Assembly (NCBI RefSeq): GCF_035083965.1
Contig: NC_089723.1
Location: 33,917,193-33,981,192 of the forward strand
From: Branchiostoma lanceolatum
Taxonomy: Eukaryota; Chordata; Leptocardii; Amphioxiformes; Branchiostomatidae
Direction of reading: 5' to 3'
Length of the DNA: 64,000 bases
The position numbers and the translations under genes are program-made. Under the pieces are notes generated by a model, which saw only the letters and a program-made list of their open reading frames with translations, was not told the DNA's origin and searched no databases. The stretch's first letter is position 1, and every line of letters begins with the position of its first letter. Below are positions 25,201 through 50,795 of the stretch, piece after piece.

Positions 25201-26652
25201 CATATCTAGCATGCCCTCTTACTACAAAACTGAGTCTGATCTGGACTTCTTTCACTTCTGAAGTTCAAAAGTTTGGCTTCCTAAATAAAATGTTCATTTG
25301 TTAAGAATAATTCACAGATGGAAACAGGCTACCAGTCAGTTTTTATGACTTTTGATATGTCTTGGGTCAGTCTTGTGGGAAAAAACACAATTTGCAAATT
25401 TAAGTATGGAACAAATCGAACGGACATAATTACACTATTCAAATCCGAATGTTCTTTAAGAAAAATATGATTGTATGTATATATCAACATTGTTGACAGT
25501 TACTGCTATTACCATGTATTTTTTGTACAGAATGACAATAAAGTTTTATTTAAAAAAAAAAAAAAAATGTCTTGGGTCAGTCAGTTGTTGCTGAGTTTTT
25601 CTTAACGTTATATTTTTTATCGTCTTCAACCAATGTTTAGGATATCATAGTTGGGATTTTCCCACTCACTTCACTTATGTGTACTGAGTATATTTCATTG
25701 GAAAAGATTTGAAGTTTAGTTTTTATTGTGCATGTAAATTTAATGAATACATGCTTCTGTTCAGGTTGTGGAGCCTATGCAGACAATGAGTCAGCGGCAG
25801 TGTCTTGTACAGGGCACGGGGAGGCGATAATGAGCGTCACGCTGGCCAGAACCGTCACCGTCAACATGGAGCAAGGTACAGATGGACTGTTCTATGACAC
25901 CCTCTTTCCACTGATGTGGCAACCATTGCATGAGCAACCAAAACTTTCGTAATTCAAATGACTTTCATTAAGAAAGGAGTGTTGTCTATCAAATCACACT
26001 TTTATATCATAGATCATATTTGATTTCTGAAGTCATATGTAAAATCCAATTTCGCCATTTAACAGTCCCCATCCACTGGAAAGAGTGCTCAGTGCCTAAG
26101 ATGTTTTGAATGAAGAGGCTTTTATATCATGTATCATGTAGAACACTGTCATAATACTGTACTACTTTGGCATCACTAGTAAATTGCATTATACAGTGGT
26201 TGCACAGAAAATTGCTTGTACCAATGTTTACCCTTTATTTGCAACAGAAGTATTGCCTAATTTGCATGTGTTGACATTGTGGTCCATTACTTTATGGACT
26301 ATACATGTAAGAATGACTTAGCTAATTTAGAATTTCATTCAGGATTTCAGTTTTTGGTTCTCATGATATATTCCTTTCCCTTCAACACTTCAATCCATGC
26401 CACGTCTATTAAACTAGTCTTACCTTTGAACCCACCACAGGCGCCAGTGCACAAGCAGCAGCCGACAAGAGCATCGCGTACATGAAGAATCGTGTGGACG
26501 GTACGGGGGGAGTCATCGTTGTGAGCAGGGAGGGACAGACGGGAGTCAGCTTTAACACCAGGAGGATGCCGTGGGCGGTTGTGAGAGACGGGACGATACG
26601 ATTCGGAATGAACCCAGGAGAGAACTTTCAAAAGGATTGTCCAAAAGACTAA
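22296..26652 (+). CDS. ASRGL1: Isoaspartyl peptidase / L-asparaginase
   Basis: N-terminal nucleophile hydrolase that cleaves isoaspartyl peptides and L-asparagine, normally cytosolic. Exons: 22296-22412, 23058-23139, 23582-23724, 24314-24477, 24988-25106, 25765-25875, 26441-26652. They join in phase to 315 residues (human 308). Recognisable segments: [11 protein letters not shown] at the N-terminus; [33 protein letters not shown], where Thr173 follows Asp as the expected self-cleavage site and catalytic nucleophile; [23 protein letters not shown]; and TGHGEAI. These are the family's active-site and maturation elements, and none is missing. A short foldback lies in intron 3. AATAAA at 27142-27147 may be the poly(A) signal. 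Confidence 0.95.
23783..23899. repeat. Foldback repeat in ASRGL1 intron 3
   Basis: The left end ACGAAATTCTATCTTTAAGC and the right end GCTTAAAGATAAAATTTTG then TTTCGT are inverted relatives over 117 bp. This is a small MITE-like hairpin with no coding potential. Confidence 0.65.
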
Positions 26653-28191
26653 TCAATAATTGTGTATCCTGCTAACATGTAGTTACCACTTTTTAGCAAT
26701 TGTGCCTATGCTGATCCTTTGTTTTAAATCACATTATGAAAGTCTGAGTTTTTGATCGTGTTGTCTTATGTTCTGATGATGTACAATCATGCTATACTTA
26801 TACCATAGCGTAGCCATATTGCACCATCGACTACTAAAAAGGCACTACACTTTATCTTAAGCATTATGCTTCGAGATCCTCAGAAGAAGAAGAAAGGATA
26901 GCAAAGAAGAATGAAATGAAAAGAATAATCTTTGATTGGATACAATGCATGAATCTATGTAATAATTCCTCAGGTTGCTTGTATAGGCAGAATTTCAATC
27001 AAGTTCATTCAATCGTTCATATGGGATGTATAATTGCACTTCATATGATAATAATATGATTTTGTACTTCTCTACCTCAATAGGTAAACCATCTTCTTTC
27101 ACAAGTAAGAACGACAATGACAATAATTTTTTATCATGACAAATAAATTTGTATTATATCATCATCAGTCTTACCACTTGAAGTGAAAACATTTCTTCAA
27201 TTATTTACAGCTATGGAATCAACATAAAAAATGTACACATTTCCACCAAAACATGTTCAGTTACCAGGCACTTGGTTTGGTGCATAGCAAAATGGAAGTG
27301 TATAATTCCTCACTTGCTCAAAGTAGGCAATAGGTTACCTCATACGTGTATACAAATTCTGATACAATAACTTTCAGTTCTTTAGTTGAACTCCTACTTT
27401 ATTGATCTAATTTTTCCAAACTGTACCTCCCCCTCATTTCGCACAAATGATTTTTGAACATTGTTTTTGTACTTCTATTTTTCACACATCTACTTGAAGC
27501 TTGCAAAAATGATTTAAACACTAGTGGTTAAATATCCTTTTGAGAAATTCAAACACGTTTAAAGTGGCAAGGTTCTACCCAAGACGTTTCGACTTCTACT
27601 TGAAGGCATACTATGTTGTTGATAACTGAAAACATAGAGGAACTATATAAATAGATTGCAGGAAGATGCCCACAAGTCTAGACTTCGTAACCTTACGGTA
27701 ACGTTATGTTCTTTCCCCTTTTTCCTTCCTCTTTCAATACTGCCTTAGATTGTTATCAGCTTCGTTGGATAGTCTTTTAGGCATAGATATTTTACAGTTG
27801 TGAGACTATAGGTAGGTTCAGACATGCAAGGAATTTCATGAATTCATGAATGAAAAATATGAAGAAAACGTATTTTGTGGGTTCTTGTAGACCGTACCAA
27901 CTCAAGGAGGTTTGGCATTAGCACTCAGGACAGTACTACTGTGACTGTTGTCCCAACAAGTGATTCAGAACTGTTCCTTGCTTCAAGTTTTCTTTTTGTC
28001 TTAAACCCAAAGTGTAACATCCTGTGTGAAACACCATTTTAAGCAGCGATATGGCAAGCTTTCACATCAAATATTTTAACAATCTGGAAAAACATGTTTT
28101 GTATGTATGTTTTAACAATGCAGGGGGCTGTTTAATGATACGGTTACCTCTATTTCAATATTGCATATAGATATAGATATTGCATAGTATG
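26653..28191. other. Convergent intergenic region ASRGL1 / BCL3
   Basis: AT-rich region holding the 3' ends of two convergent genes. AATAAA at 27142-27147 (+) could serve ASRGL1, and TTTATT at 27398-27403 (AATAAA on the minus strand) could serve BCL3. No other gene is seen. Confidence 0.5.
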
Positions 28192-41190
<12,999 letters not shown>

Positions 41191-41420
41191 TCCCGGCAAG
41201 TTCCCCCTCCGAGAGTGACTTCGCCAGGTAGTTCCCTCCTACGCAGCACAGGGACAAGAATCACCGCGGAAGGTAGAACAAAGGTGTTCGACACCCAAGA
41301 CCCAGCCTCCCCGCGCTAGGTGAAACTTTGCATGTCAAACACAACAGGTAGCTCACCGGCGATCACCTGACTCCGCTGACCAATCAGAGAGTTGATTCCC
41401 GACAAAAGTGGATTTTTCCG

Positions 41421-41430
41421 GGGAAGTCCC
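41421..41430 (-). promoter_or_regulatory. Kappa-B consensus site upstream of BCL3
   Basis: GGGAAGTCCC (GGGACTTCCC on the other strand) fits GGGRNNYYCC and lies about 230 bp upstream of the BCL3 start codon. Such a 10-mer occurs by chance several times in 64 kb, so only its position is suggestive. Confidence 0.4.
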
Positions 41431-42582
41431 ACACTGTAGCGTTACCAGGTCTTTCCATCAGGCAGCTGGCCTTGGAGAGTGGGCTATTCCAGCCTGGGGG
41501 AGTAATTAGGATGGTAATGAAAAGGCGTAACCGCCAAATAAAGTAGTACAGACAACAGCAAGCTGATAAAAATTGTTTTCTGCATAATCACTGGCCCGGG
41601 GCCCTATATCCCTGGAATAGCTGGTGAACTCTAGTTACCTTCTGGTTGAACGTTTGGAAGCTATTTATGTATCATGTGGGCGATTGCATAGAAATAAGAC
41701 TATGCCACTACTTGTGCGATGAGAGGTTATACAAAAAATGATCTATAAAAGGACATGTTTTGAAACCTGTATGCGTTTCCTTATCTAGTGTAAACACCGT
41801 TCGACCTATGACCCGTACTCACCTGTTCTAAAAAGATATGTGGGTATATTCAATGCTTGAACCATATTTACAAAAATAGACGGAGTATCTATTATACGCC
41901 TTTTATTTCAACAGCATACACACGGATGCGTAGAATTATATTTTAACAAAATTATATAAGCATGTAGTTTCAACCTTTTTTAAAATTTCTCAGCAAATGG
42001 AACAACCTGACCATTGACAATATGAATTTGTTTCAGTCAGCCCCATATATTTACACAAGTCGCACTAGTGTTGCTTTCCGACCCCTCTGAGGAAACCCTA
42101 AACCTCGTGAGAGTGAGTCATTTCCTTCACCAATGTTGAGCGAAAGTTGAAGGTTAGCCCAATGCCAAGGACCCAAGAAAAAATATCTTGTTGGTGTGTC
42201 CTGGTGTAACGCTAGATGGCGCTTTTTGGGCACAAACCTGTTTAACCAATGAGGTTCTATCATATTTCGTGTGCCATACTGCAAAGATGTACAAATGGCT
42301 TGAAAACAGTGTTTTAAGGCCTAAATCACAGCTTTTGAGCGGACCTATGTCACAGCGCGCCATGGGAAAAGAACATCAGCTGAAAAAATAATACACATGT
42401 ATGTTAAGTTTTGATCAAATTGCATATGTGATGGACGAAAAATTGAATGAAGGAATGAGCCACTGTTTAATCAATGTGTCTTCCATTCGTGTTCTTTTAG
42501 GAAGGTAGAATAATAGTCTAGGCATAAATTTATTGTCTGGCTCGCCTTATTTTGCTCACAACATCCTGTTGGCGACTTCTTG

Positions 42583-42760
42583 CTAATCTTCAAACAGATG
42601 TGAGGATCTGGCTAATTCTTTGTGTGTTTTTCGCCTTTTCCGCAACATTTTGTACTTTTTGGAGTATATGGTATTTTTTTAAAGTTCACCAAATGTTGCA
42701 AAACAAGCGAAAGACACGTACCAAGAAGGGACCGGATCCTTACATCTGCTTGGAGATTAG
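42583..42760. mobile_element. MITE of the CTTGGAGATTAG family
   Basis: The inverted ends CTAATCTTCAAACAGATGTG, then AGGATC, and GATCC, then TTACATCTGCTTGGAGATTAG, bound 178 bp. The interior holds TTTTTCGCCTTTTCCGCAAC and its partial complement. Confidence 0.75.
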
Positions 42761-43861
42761 CTACTTGCTACCTCATTGCAAACATTTTGCTGTTACCAAT
42801 CAATGGAATGAAATAAATTTTTCAAGGAAACAACGTATCAAATATTAAAGCAATTCGCACCGTGGAACTGAAAGTGCGGATAGATCTCTAAAATAACCGT
42901 TGTGTGTTGATCTTGCTCGTTTAGACAGAATGCCTATCTTTGTTGGTTACCATCATTACTTAATACAAGGTCCTTGGTTGTATTAAGCAAGGAGGTTTAA
43001 TCAAGATACAACAAATCAAGTTGACGGCATGAGTCGACCACAATCAAAGCAAACTGAGCTAGCTCTACTACCCTGTTGTCAGCCTGATCCAGTCTGAAAT
43101 ATTGAATGATGGACAAGTGCCAACAGTAATACCGCAGGTCCTTTGCAAGAGTCTGATTCGGATTTTGGATGAGGTAGGTGTGTTAATATATTTTGCCGCT
43201 CATCTTGCATGCTGACATGCAAGTTGTTACAACGGTTATCAAAAATATCCCCAAACTCTGCTTAACACCGACCAGCCGCGGTTTGGGAAGTTTAATAATA
43301 TGAAAAGCGATGATTTTTTTAATCCCTAGCAGGCTTTCAGGATACGTTATGATACGAGCGCGGTGACTTTTTAGACTGCAAATACCTATAGCAAATACCT
43401 GCAATAATGCATTGATTACTTACCTTGACGCCTAGGATAACGGAACGTATCTTAACGTGATGATAAGTGAACAGAAAATTACTAGACACATAACGGATAA
43501 TACCTACTTAGGATAGTGCGATATATCAAATTAGTATAGTACAGATGACATCTCTCACGGGCAATATTGTACGTACTGCATGTATGGACATGATTCGATG
43601 ACATTATGTAATCAAATGCTGTGCTAGTTTCACCAATGGTGATGGCTGTTCACGAGGAAGCTACGAAAAAATCCTCACATTGCATGGTGTAACATTATTA
43701 AACTTAACTCAGTTCCCACAAATTATCAGATTTACTTTTAAGTGACTATTTTCATGACATAATTCAATGCAGCCGTGATATATTCCCCGACCTCCCCCCG
43801 GTCAGACAGTGGTTTGGCCCTTTATCTCCCTGTCGAATGCGGTGCTACATATTTCTAAAAC

Positions 43862-43871
43862 GGGACTTTCC
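43862..43871 (+). promoter_or_regulatory. Kappa-B consensus site upstream of OGFR
   Basis: GGGACTTTCC, the classic kappa-B decamer, lies 77 bp before the OGFR start codon in the BCL3/OGFR divergent region. Confidence 0.5.
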
Positions 43872-43947
43872 AAAGCTGAAGTTTACTTCCGCGTTTGCTT
43901 CCTGTTCTCAGCCTCAGCTGCTGACGTTTCTCTCTTTTTAAGAGGAA

Positions 43948-46900
43948 ATGCAACATCCAGATGAACACTCGGCCACCAGAATGGGACAATCCTGGAGCAG
44001 GTACTACGGACCGGAGGTCACGGAGGAGTCGGACGACGAGTGTTGGGAGGAGGACCCGAGGGTGAAGCGGCTGAGAGCGAACGGCCGCCTGCCGCCAGCA
44101 CGGGCAGGGAGGGAGGGCCTGGCACGGGCGATCCGAGACTTCGGCTGGGAACTAGTGAGTTATCACTCCTTATAACTCATCTTGTCTCAAATATAACCTA
44201 TTTATTCCTGGTACGAGATACTGTACTTTAATATTTAAGCATTTTGATTTAAGTGGAATGTAAGAGATACTTTAATCATGATAATCTCATTGTGTTAAAC
44301 AAATGATGTCCACAAAGATCTTGAAAATTGAGGTAGCTAAAAGTTTCGAATTTACTGATTGCAATATATGTGAAAGCAGAAGTGATTTACCATAACAAGT
44401 TGTTAAGTCATTGTGATGTATTTCAATATGTTGCAACGTGGCTTTCTTGGTAGCATAATCAAGGAGGTTAAAATATAGTCTAAACCCTTTTCTTTTGAAA
44501 TGACCAGGAAATAGTGGTGGAACCATTTTATTTTCAAAATCTTTGACTTGAAATGCTGCTTTCAATTCAAATAGATGTACTGTGTTTTGTAGCTGTCCAT
44601 CATATTGAAGAAATCATAAATCTTACCCTTTAAGAAAATATTATCATAAATATGGTAACGTTATCTTTCCAATTTGCAAATTCTGATGGAAAACATTTAA
44701 CGTTAGATGTACAGTATGTCCATGACAAATTATGATTATCATGATTTATCCTTTTCAAATTGATAGGGAAAACTGCAAAAGGCTGTCAATGGTGGGAATT
44801 CAAAATTGTGCTAGAAAATTACAATACAATTGACCATGCACACACTAGACTCTAGAATAACAATCTGGAAATGATAAGTTAATTATGCCAATCATCGCTC
44901 TTTAACAGCTCCATCTTCTTTGACCAGGTGGTTCCACAGGGAGGGCGGTCGAGACCGGTTAGACTGAGATCATCTTGGAGTTCCAAGGACACGAGGGATT
45001 ATCGTAAAGGCTACCCTGTAAGACATCCATGCATATTGTCTATAATCTTATTGGATTGCATTGTGAATTTGTGTTATGATGAAATGATATGAAGGTCAGT
45101 CACGTTAACAACAAATACATATGTATACTGTCCAACCTGTGCAAGTGACCACATGGACAATGTGACCATTTTTCTTGTGGTCCCTGAAATGTTTTCATTG
45201 ACACAAGCATCAATCCTGTCTAAGCATTAGGATCCTGTCTATAAGGATCCTGTCTATTGTGACCGCCATGTAGATGGATTTTCTAGTCTTGTTGGCCAGC
45301 ATACCAATGTCATTTATTGGATTGCAATTTTAACTGAATTCTTTTTTTTTTTTCGCTCCAGGGGAAGAGATCCAACCCAATCGTCAATGAAAACTACAAC
45401 TTCTACACAAACAACATTAAGTCAAAACCAGATGGTAGATAACATACTTCATGGATCAGTTATACATAGAATTGGTTACTACATTGATCAACTCACTCAC
45501 CCTACATACAAGTACAGTTGCACAGACAGAATGTTAGGATTAGATTACTTTGATGTCAAAAATGCAGATGGAAGCTGCTATTAGCATACCAGTATTTGGC
45601 GATTTGTCTGTTCATATCCTCATGGTGCCTAGTGGCACATAGGACAGCAAGTTTCCTTGCTATTTCAGTAGTAGCAGCATGCCTGGGTTCAACCCCGGCA
45701 AAATTACAAAACTCTTTGATGTCCTGGACAGCATCTGTCTGATTAATAACATGTTTGATACACCCCTCACCCCCATTTGAACTTTCTGACCCCTCTTCCT
45801 CCTTCTGATAGGTGACTTCATTGACAACATTCACAAGGACTGGTGGGGGGACTACACCCGTCTAGAGATGCATCATGGGTACATCCAGTGGTAAATACTA
45901 CACATATACATGTATTTTGTAGTTATCCAATAAACGAGTCCATGTTCACAAATATAAATGTTTGGTTCTTCCAAATTTGGAGTTTTTTTATATCAGTTGG
46001 TACTTGGCCAATCTAAAGAGATATTCTGCATCTTTCAGGTTGTTTCCCATCAGAGAAGAGGGTATGAACTGGCAGGCCATGGAGTTACAAGAACATGAAA
46101 TTAAGGTAAATGCTGTTTGAATCTGTAGGCACAACAATACTATAGCTAGTATATGCCTCAATCTCTCTTACTTGTGTTCAACTCAGAGGAAAGAAATGTG
46201 TGGATTATCCAAATTTAAAAGCTGTACTGCATTTGATATTGGCCAAAATTAACGGCTGGGATCAGTAAGTTTTTGCTAGGGAAAGTTGGGTAACCGGAAA
46301 ATCCTAGGCCTGACCATTGAATGTTGACTTGACCCAACATGTGTTTGTAAATGTTTGACCCAGCTCATCATGGAGAACGAGGAGGCCCATGCCAGGATCC
46401 TCAAGTCTTACGAGCTGATGCTAGACTTCTATGGCATGAAACTGAAGGACAAAACAACTGGAGAGATTGTACGCTCAGACAACTGGGAAGAACGGCTCAG
46501 CCACCTTAATAAGTCAGTCCCTTTCTGCATTTCATTTAGAATATGTTTTGGGAAAGGGGTTCAGAAAATTGTTAATCTCTTGCCTCTTTGGTGTTAGCTT
46601 TTTTATAACATTGATTCTGGACTAATTTTGAATGCTGGTTGGTGAAAATCATCAAATTGATTGGGATTAAACTTGAAGTTAAAATTGTCGTGATTGCTGC
46701 TTCATGGTCAAGGAAGAGTATTACCTGCAGATTAGAAAGAGCAGCTATTTCAAAACATCTTACATTGTGCTATGTTGCACAAAAGAATTTAGTCCAGAAG
46801 TTGTGAGCTTTATTGCCATACATACAGATGCCTGGGATGCTGCAGAATTTAAGAAAAATGTCCCTTTTTATAGTGAGCAATTCTTTTTGTATGAAAGAAA

Positions 46901-47979
46901 TATGACTAAAGTACATGTATCTACGTCTCCCACCAGGTCATATCACAACTACCTTCGCATCACACGAATCCTGAAGTGCCTTGGAGAGTTTGGCTACGAG
47001 CATCTGAAGGCTCCCTTCATCCACTTTGTGCTACAGGAAGCTCTGGTAAGTCATAATCGATAACTATCAGAAGATGACCATTGTGTTAAGTTACCGTTTA
47101 GGCATTAGATGAACATTTATTAGAATCTTTTGCAAAAAAAGTATCTACTTCCCAGAAGGTTGTACAGTTCTGTTAAGGTTGAGCCTACCGTAGATCCTTT
47201 GAGCAAAAACATGCAAATTCATTCATACTTCTTTTTTTTTTATTGATCAGGTGGAGAAAACCCTGTCTAACACCATTGAGAGCTGCTTAGACTATTGGCT
47301 GCACACCATTGTCAGGAAGGAGGACAGGATAGGTCTGCTCTTACTGGCCGACCAGCTGTGGGATGTTGAACCTGCAAAGGAAGCTGGGAAAAGTGTCAGC
47401 ACAAGGGGGGCTGGGAAAGGTCAAGCTGCAAAGAATGCTGGGAAAGAGACAGCTGCAAAGGACGTTGGGAAAGGAAGGCCTGCGAAGGCTGCCAAGAAAG
47501 ATGAAGCAGCAAAGGGTGTGGATGAAGATGAAGCAGCAAAGGATGCGGAGAAAGACAGAGTCGCAAAAGAAGCTGAAGAAGTTTCCAAGTGTTTTGAGGA
47601 CTCATCAAAGACGGAAGAGGACATGAAAACAGAAACAGATGTAGGTGACTCCATCAGGGAGGATGGAGATGGGCAAGTAGAGAATGATGAGAATGATGTA
47701 GTCATGGAGGCTGCTGGAGACGCAGAAGACACAGACCGTTCTGTTCGTGAGAAAGAGGAGGGGGAGCAACACCAAAGTGCCATACCAGTCATCAAAGGTG
47801 AGGAAGAAATGATGGAACAAGAGGCCGGAAATGAAAAAGGATCCCCAGAAGTCACACACAGACAGACAGACTTTGAGAACACTGATGTTGAGAAAACTGA
47901 CACAGGGACCACTGAACAAGGGAAAGATGAGGTGACAACTAAGACAGACTCCAAGGACATCCCTGAGGGAAGTGAATAG
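43948..47979 (+). CDS. OGFR: Opioid growth factor receptor-like protein
   Basis: Homolog of the vertebrate OGF (met-enkephalin) receptor, a nuclear-envelope-associated protein unrelated to classical opioid GPCRs. Exons: 43948-44154, 44928-45017, 45362-45434, 45812-45890, 46039-46105, 46364-46512, 46937-47045, 47251-47979; phases agree, 500 residues. The OGFr_N domain spans roughly residues 105-280 with NYNFYTNNI, FIDNIHKDWWGDY, GYIQWLFPIREEGMNWQA, SYELMLDFYGMKL, YLRITRILKCLGEFGYEHLK, APFIHFVLQEALV and SCLDYWLHTIV, each with a close human counterpart. The last exon adds a low-complexity tail: about seven imperfect Ala/Lys/Gly-rich decapeptide-like repeats (AAKDVGKGRP, AAKGVDEDE, AAKDAEKDR), then an acidic Glu/Asp/Thr-rich end. 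Human OGFR also has a repeat tail, but of different sequence. An in-frame TAA two codons before the ATG supports the start. Confidence 0.93.
45125..45305. mobile_element. Degraded pogo-type MITE in OGFR intron 2
   Basis: Shares CCAACCTGTGCAAGTGACCAC, GACAATGTGACC, TTAGGATCCTGTCTAT and GTGACCGCCATGTAGATG, in the same order, with the better preserved element at 56552-56739. Confidence 0.55.
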
Positions 47980-49104
47980 AAAAGATCTATTTGAAGTCAA
48001 GTACTATATTCTAATCAGGACAATCCTGTGGACCAAAAATGTTAGAAACTGAATTTCAATTACCGGAAATAACCCTAGATTGCCTTATGAAGGCCATGTA
48101 TGGAAATTACCTACTGCACTGATTTTTCAAATGGAGACCACACAGTAGAGTACCGGTAGCAACAATATACTGTCTTATGATTATACAAATCCCTTTTCTT
48201 GCTTTAGATGCTTTATCATCCACTTCTCAGATTATAATCTATTACTAATTATTTTAGCTTTGTAATCTATGACAAAAATTGGGAGACATTGCTGGTAATA
48301 TACATGTAGGTATGTATCTAAAAGAGAAGAATGATAGTGCTGCACCACTGTTGTAGTGGAAAGGACTGGCAGGGTTGAGTAGTGTTTCATGAAATTCGAT
48401 CCATAAAAGTTTGATCAGTAGATTAGGGCAGCTGCTGCTTCATTTCATACTAAAACAGTTAGAGTTTGTTGCTTTCAGACAAAATCATTAGTGTATTGAG
48501 ACCTGAAAAAGCATAAGCTCTATTTCAGTTGTTTTTTAAGTGTGCCTATAATTAGTACTGTTACCATAATCAGCACTGTAAGTGCTGTAAGGCAGCATAA
48601 TTGTCCTGCTAATGGTGCTTATGAACTTCAAGTTAAAAATTGTCTGAAACATTTAACATTTAGTATTTCTATGCAAAAGAAATAACTGACCAATTTTAAC
48701 ATTCTGTTACATCAAAGCTTGGCTATGTATGCATTGTTTCTCACCGTAGGGTATTTCACTACAGAACTGCTTCTCCAATGACTGGATTCTGCCAAATGAC
48801 CCATCACTTTGGGTAGTACATGTATATTTTGCATTTTCGAGGAGTGTGTGAAAATGTCATAGTCCAACTTTTGGTGTTTCTTAGTGAAGTACAGAAACAT
48901 GGAGAAATCGTTGGGTGAATATAGCCTTACATGTGCATGGTAGCACTGTGCTGCAGAACTGAATTCAGGAGATTTGTGCAGTACAGGGAAACTGTCAAAC
49001 TGACATAATGATATTATACACCAATGCTTCATTTCAGTAGAATGTTGTAGGGAGGGGGTTGTGACATCACAATAAATCCTATTTCTTGAAAAACACTTAG
49101 TAAT
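47980..49104 (+). other. Probable 3' UTR of OGFR
   Basis: AT-rich non-coding sequence following the OGFR stop, with AATAAA at 49071-49076 as a plausible poly(A) signal about 1.1 kb downstream. No other gene is evident. Confidence 0.45.
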
Positions 49105-49389
49105 ATTGTCTCTGGATCAAATTCTGTGGATCCTGGGGCCCGAGTTCGATCCTAGGGGTCGGACATCGTCATTTCAGATGGTGACGTAAAGCCGGCTGCC
49201 CCGTGTACGAGGGAGCTTCGGGCTCAAACCTCTGCAAGTGAAAGAACCCAACACACTTATCGAGAAGAGTAGGGGCGACCCGGTGTGCTTGGCCAAAAAC
49301 GCGAACCATGGTGAGGTCGCCGTGCTGTTGCACTATCAGCCCGAGATTATACCCGAGGTCCCTTCAGGGATGTGGGTCACATTTCATTT
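49105..49389 (+). mobile_element. tRNA-derived SINE with 11-bp target-site duplication
   Basis: The element starts near a B-box-like GAGTTCGATCC and has a body with GTAAAGCCGGCTGCCCCGTG and AACCCAACACACTTATCGAG, ending in an ATTTCATTT tail. CACTTAGTAAT is perfectly duplicated outside both ends (49094-49104 and 49390-49400), the hallmark of LINE-mediated insertion. Confidence 0.9.
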
Positions 49390-49470
49390 CACTTAGTAAT
49401 GTTAGTTGTTTTTTGTACCACACATCCCTTGTGGTCAAATCTAGATGTTTCACAGCAGAAAGGAAAATTT

Positions 49471-49700
49471 ACTTCTGGTTCCTTTGAACTAGAAACCTCT
49501 AGAATTTTAGACCATGATGCAATACTTCATGTTTTGTATGTTTTTATATGCATGATGCATACACACGCATGCATGCATGCATATATACACTTTTACTTCT
49601 GGTTCCTTTGAACTAGAAACCTCAAGAATTTTAGGCAGTGTTGCAATACTTCATGTTTCTATATGCATGATGTATACACACACACACACACACACATGCA
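49471..49700. repeat. ~124-bp tandem duplication plus CA/GCAT microsatellites
   Basis: ACTTCTGGTTCCTTTGAACT with AGAAACCTC then AGAATTTTAG occurs at 49471 and again at 49595. It is interleaved with GCATGCATGCATGC and a CACACA tract at 49676-49695. Confidence 0.85.
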
Positions 49701-49879
49701 TACACACAGTCAACAATGCATCGTATATGCTTCATATACACTCAATTTGACTCAAAGCTTAACAAGAGTTCCACGACCTCATATCTCCATGAACAATTCC
49801 ATTCATGCAAATGACTTACACATTTGCATAATATATGCTTGGTCATAAACACATTTATCTAACTTACACATGTTGCAAT

Positions 49880-50795
49880 ATTAACAGTCCTATAATTTTC
49901 CAATTAGATGAATTATGGTGTTTTTGCATTAATTATGCAAATTAGGAATCTATTTGCATAATTGGTATCTGTTGATGCTCCACTTTCCATAAACTACATA
50001 TGTTACATGTATTTGAGTCTGATAATGGAAAACACTGCAAATATAGATTTTCCTCATTAGCTATGCAAATTAAGTCCCAATAAGCATAATTTGCACTTCA
50101 TTACGTATATCTCTGTCTAAGCTACCTTCATACTAAGAACCATATTGACAGTCCTATAATTTTCCAATTAGATGAGAAATGGTGTTTTGAATTAATTATG
50201 CGAATTAGGAATTTATTTGCATAATTGGTATCTGTTGATGATCCACTTTCCATAAACTACATACGTTACATGTATTTGAGTCTGATAATGGAAAACACTG
50301 CAAATATAGATTTTCCTCATTAGCTATGCAAATTAAGTCCAAATTAGCATAATTTGCACTTCATTGTGTACATCTCTATCTAAGCTACCTGCATACTAAG
50401 TATCAAGGAAATCCGTCGTTCCTTTGTTCAGTTATTCTCCTTAGAAGATTTTCACAAAAACGCCCCTGCAGTTCTAGACGAAGCTGCTAGGGGGCCCAAA
50501 CCTACACCACTTCTTTATTACACCACAAGCTATCTACCGCCCAAAAATCAAGACCACAGCACGTCCAGGTCATAAGATACAAAAATTGAAGTTCTGCTGC
50601 AGTACCAAGGTCACATACCAGGGGGCCCAAAATCGACCTTGAACTTTGGCTTCACAACACCTGCCCACATACCAAATATCATTGTAATCCATCAAGAGGT
50701 TTTTGAGTTATGCTGACTACAGTAGTGCGGAAACACAAACAAACACACAGACACACCCAAAACTATATCTCCATTTTTCATGGAGATAACAAAGG
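49880..50795 (-). repeat. Interspersed repeat, orientation 2, with 264-bp internal duplication
   Basis: CAGTCCTATAATTTTCC begins a block at 49885 that is repeated almost exactly from 50149 (period 264 bp), with TTTGCATAATTGGTATCTG and GCTATGCAAATTAAGTCC in both. From about 50440 a GGGGGCCCAAA/CTGCAGTACC block follows and ends near ACACACAGACACACCC. It is the reverse complement of the family at 9230-10985. Confidence 0.75.

Larger units (their letters stand above)
41191..43947. other. Divergent BCL3 / OGFR intergenic region
   Basis: 2.76 kb without a supported gene. It carries a kappa-B site near each start codon, a MITE at 42583-42760 and AT-rich sequence. The small open frames here have no domain or splice support. 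Confidence 0.5.

Noticed and set aside
47421-47960. 179-residue serine-rich minus-strand frame
   Set aside because: It is antisense to the Lys/Glu/Ala-rich last exon of OGFR, where codon bias leaves the opposite strand open.
49660-49700. Possible CRISPR-like or regularly spaced repeats
   Set aside because: These are CA and GCAT microsatellites in a eukaryotic sequence, with no spacer-repeat structure anywhere in the window.
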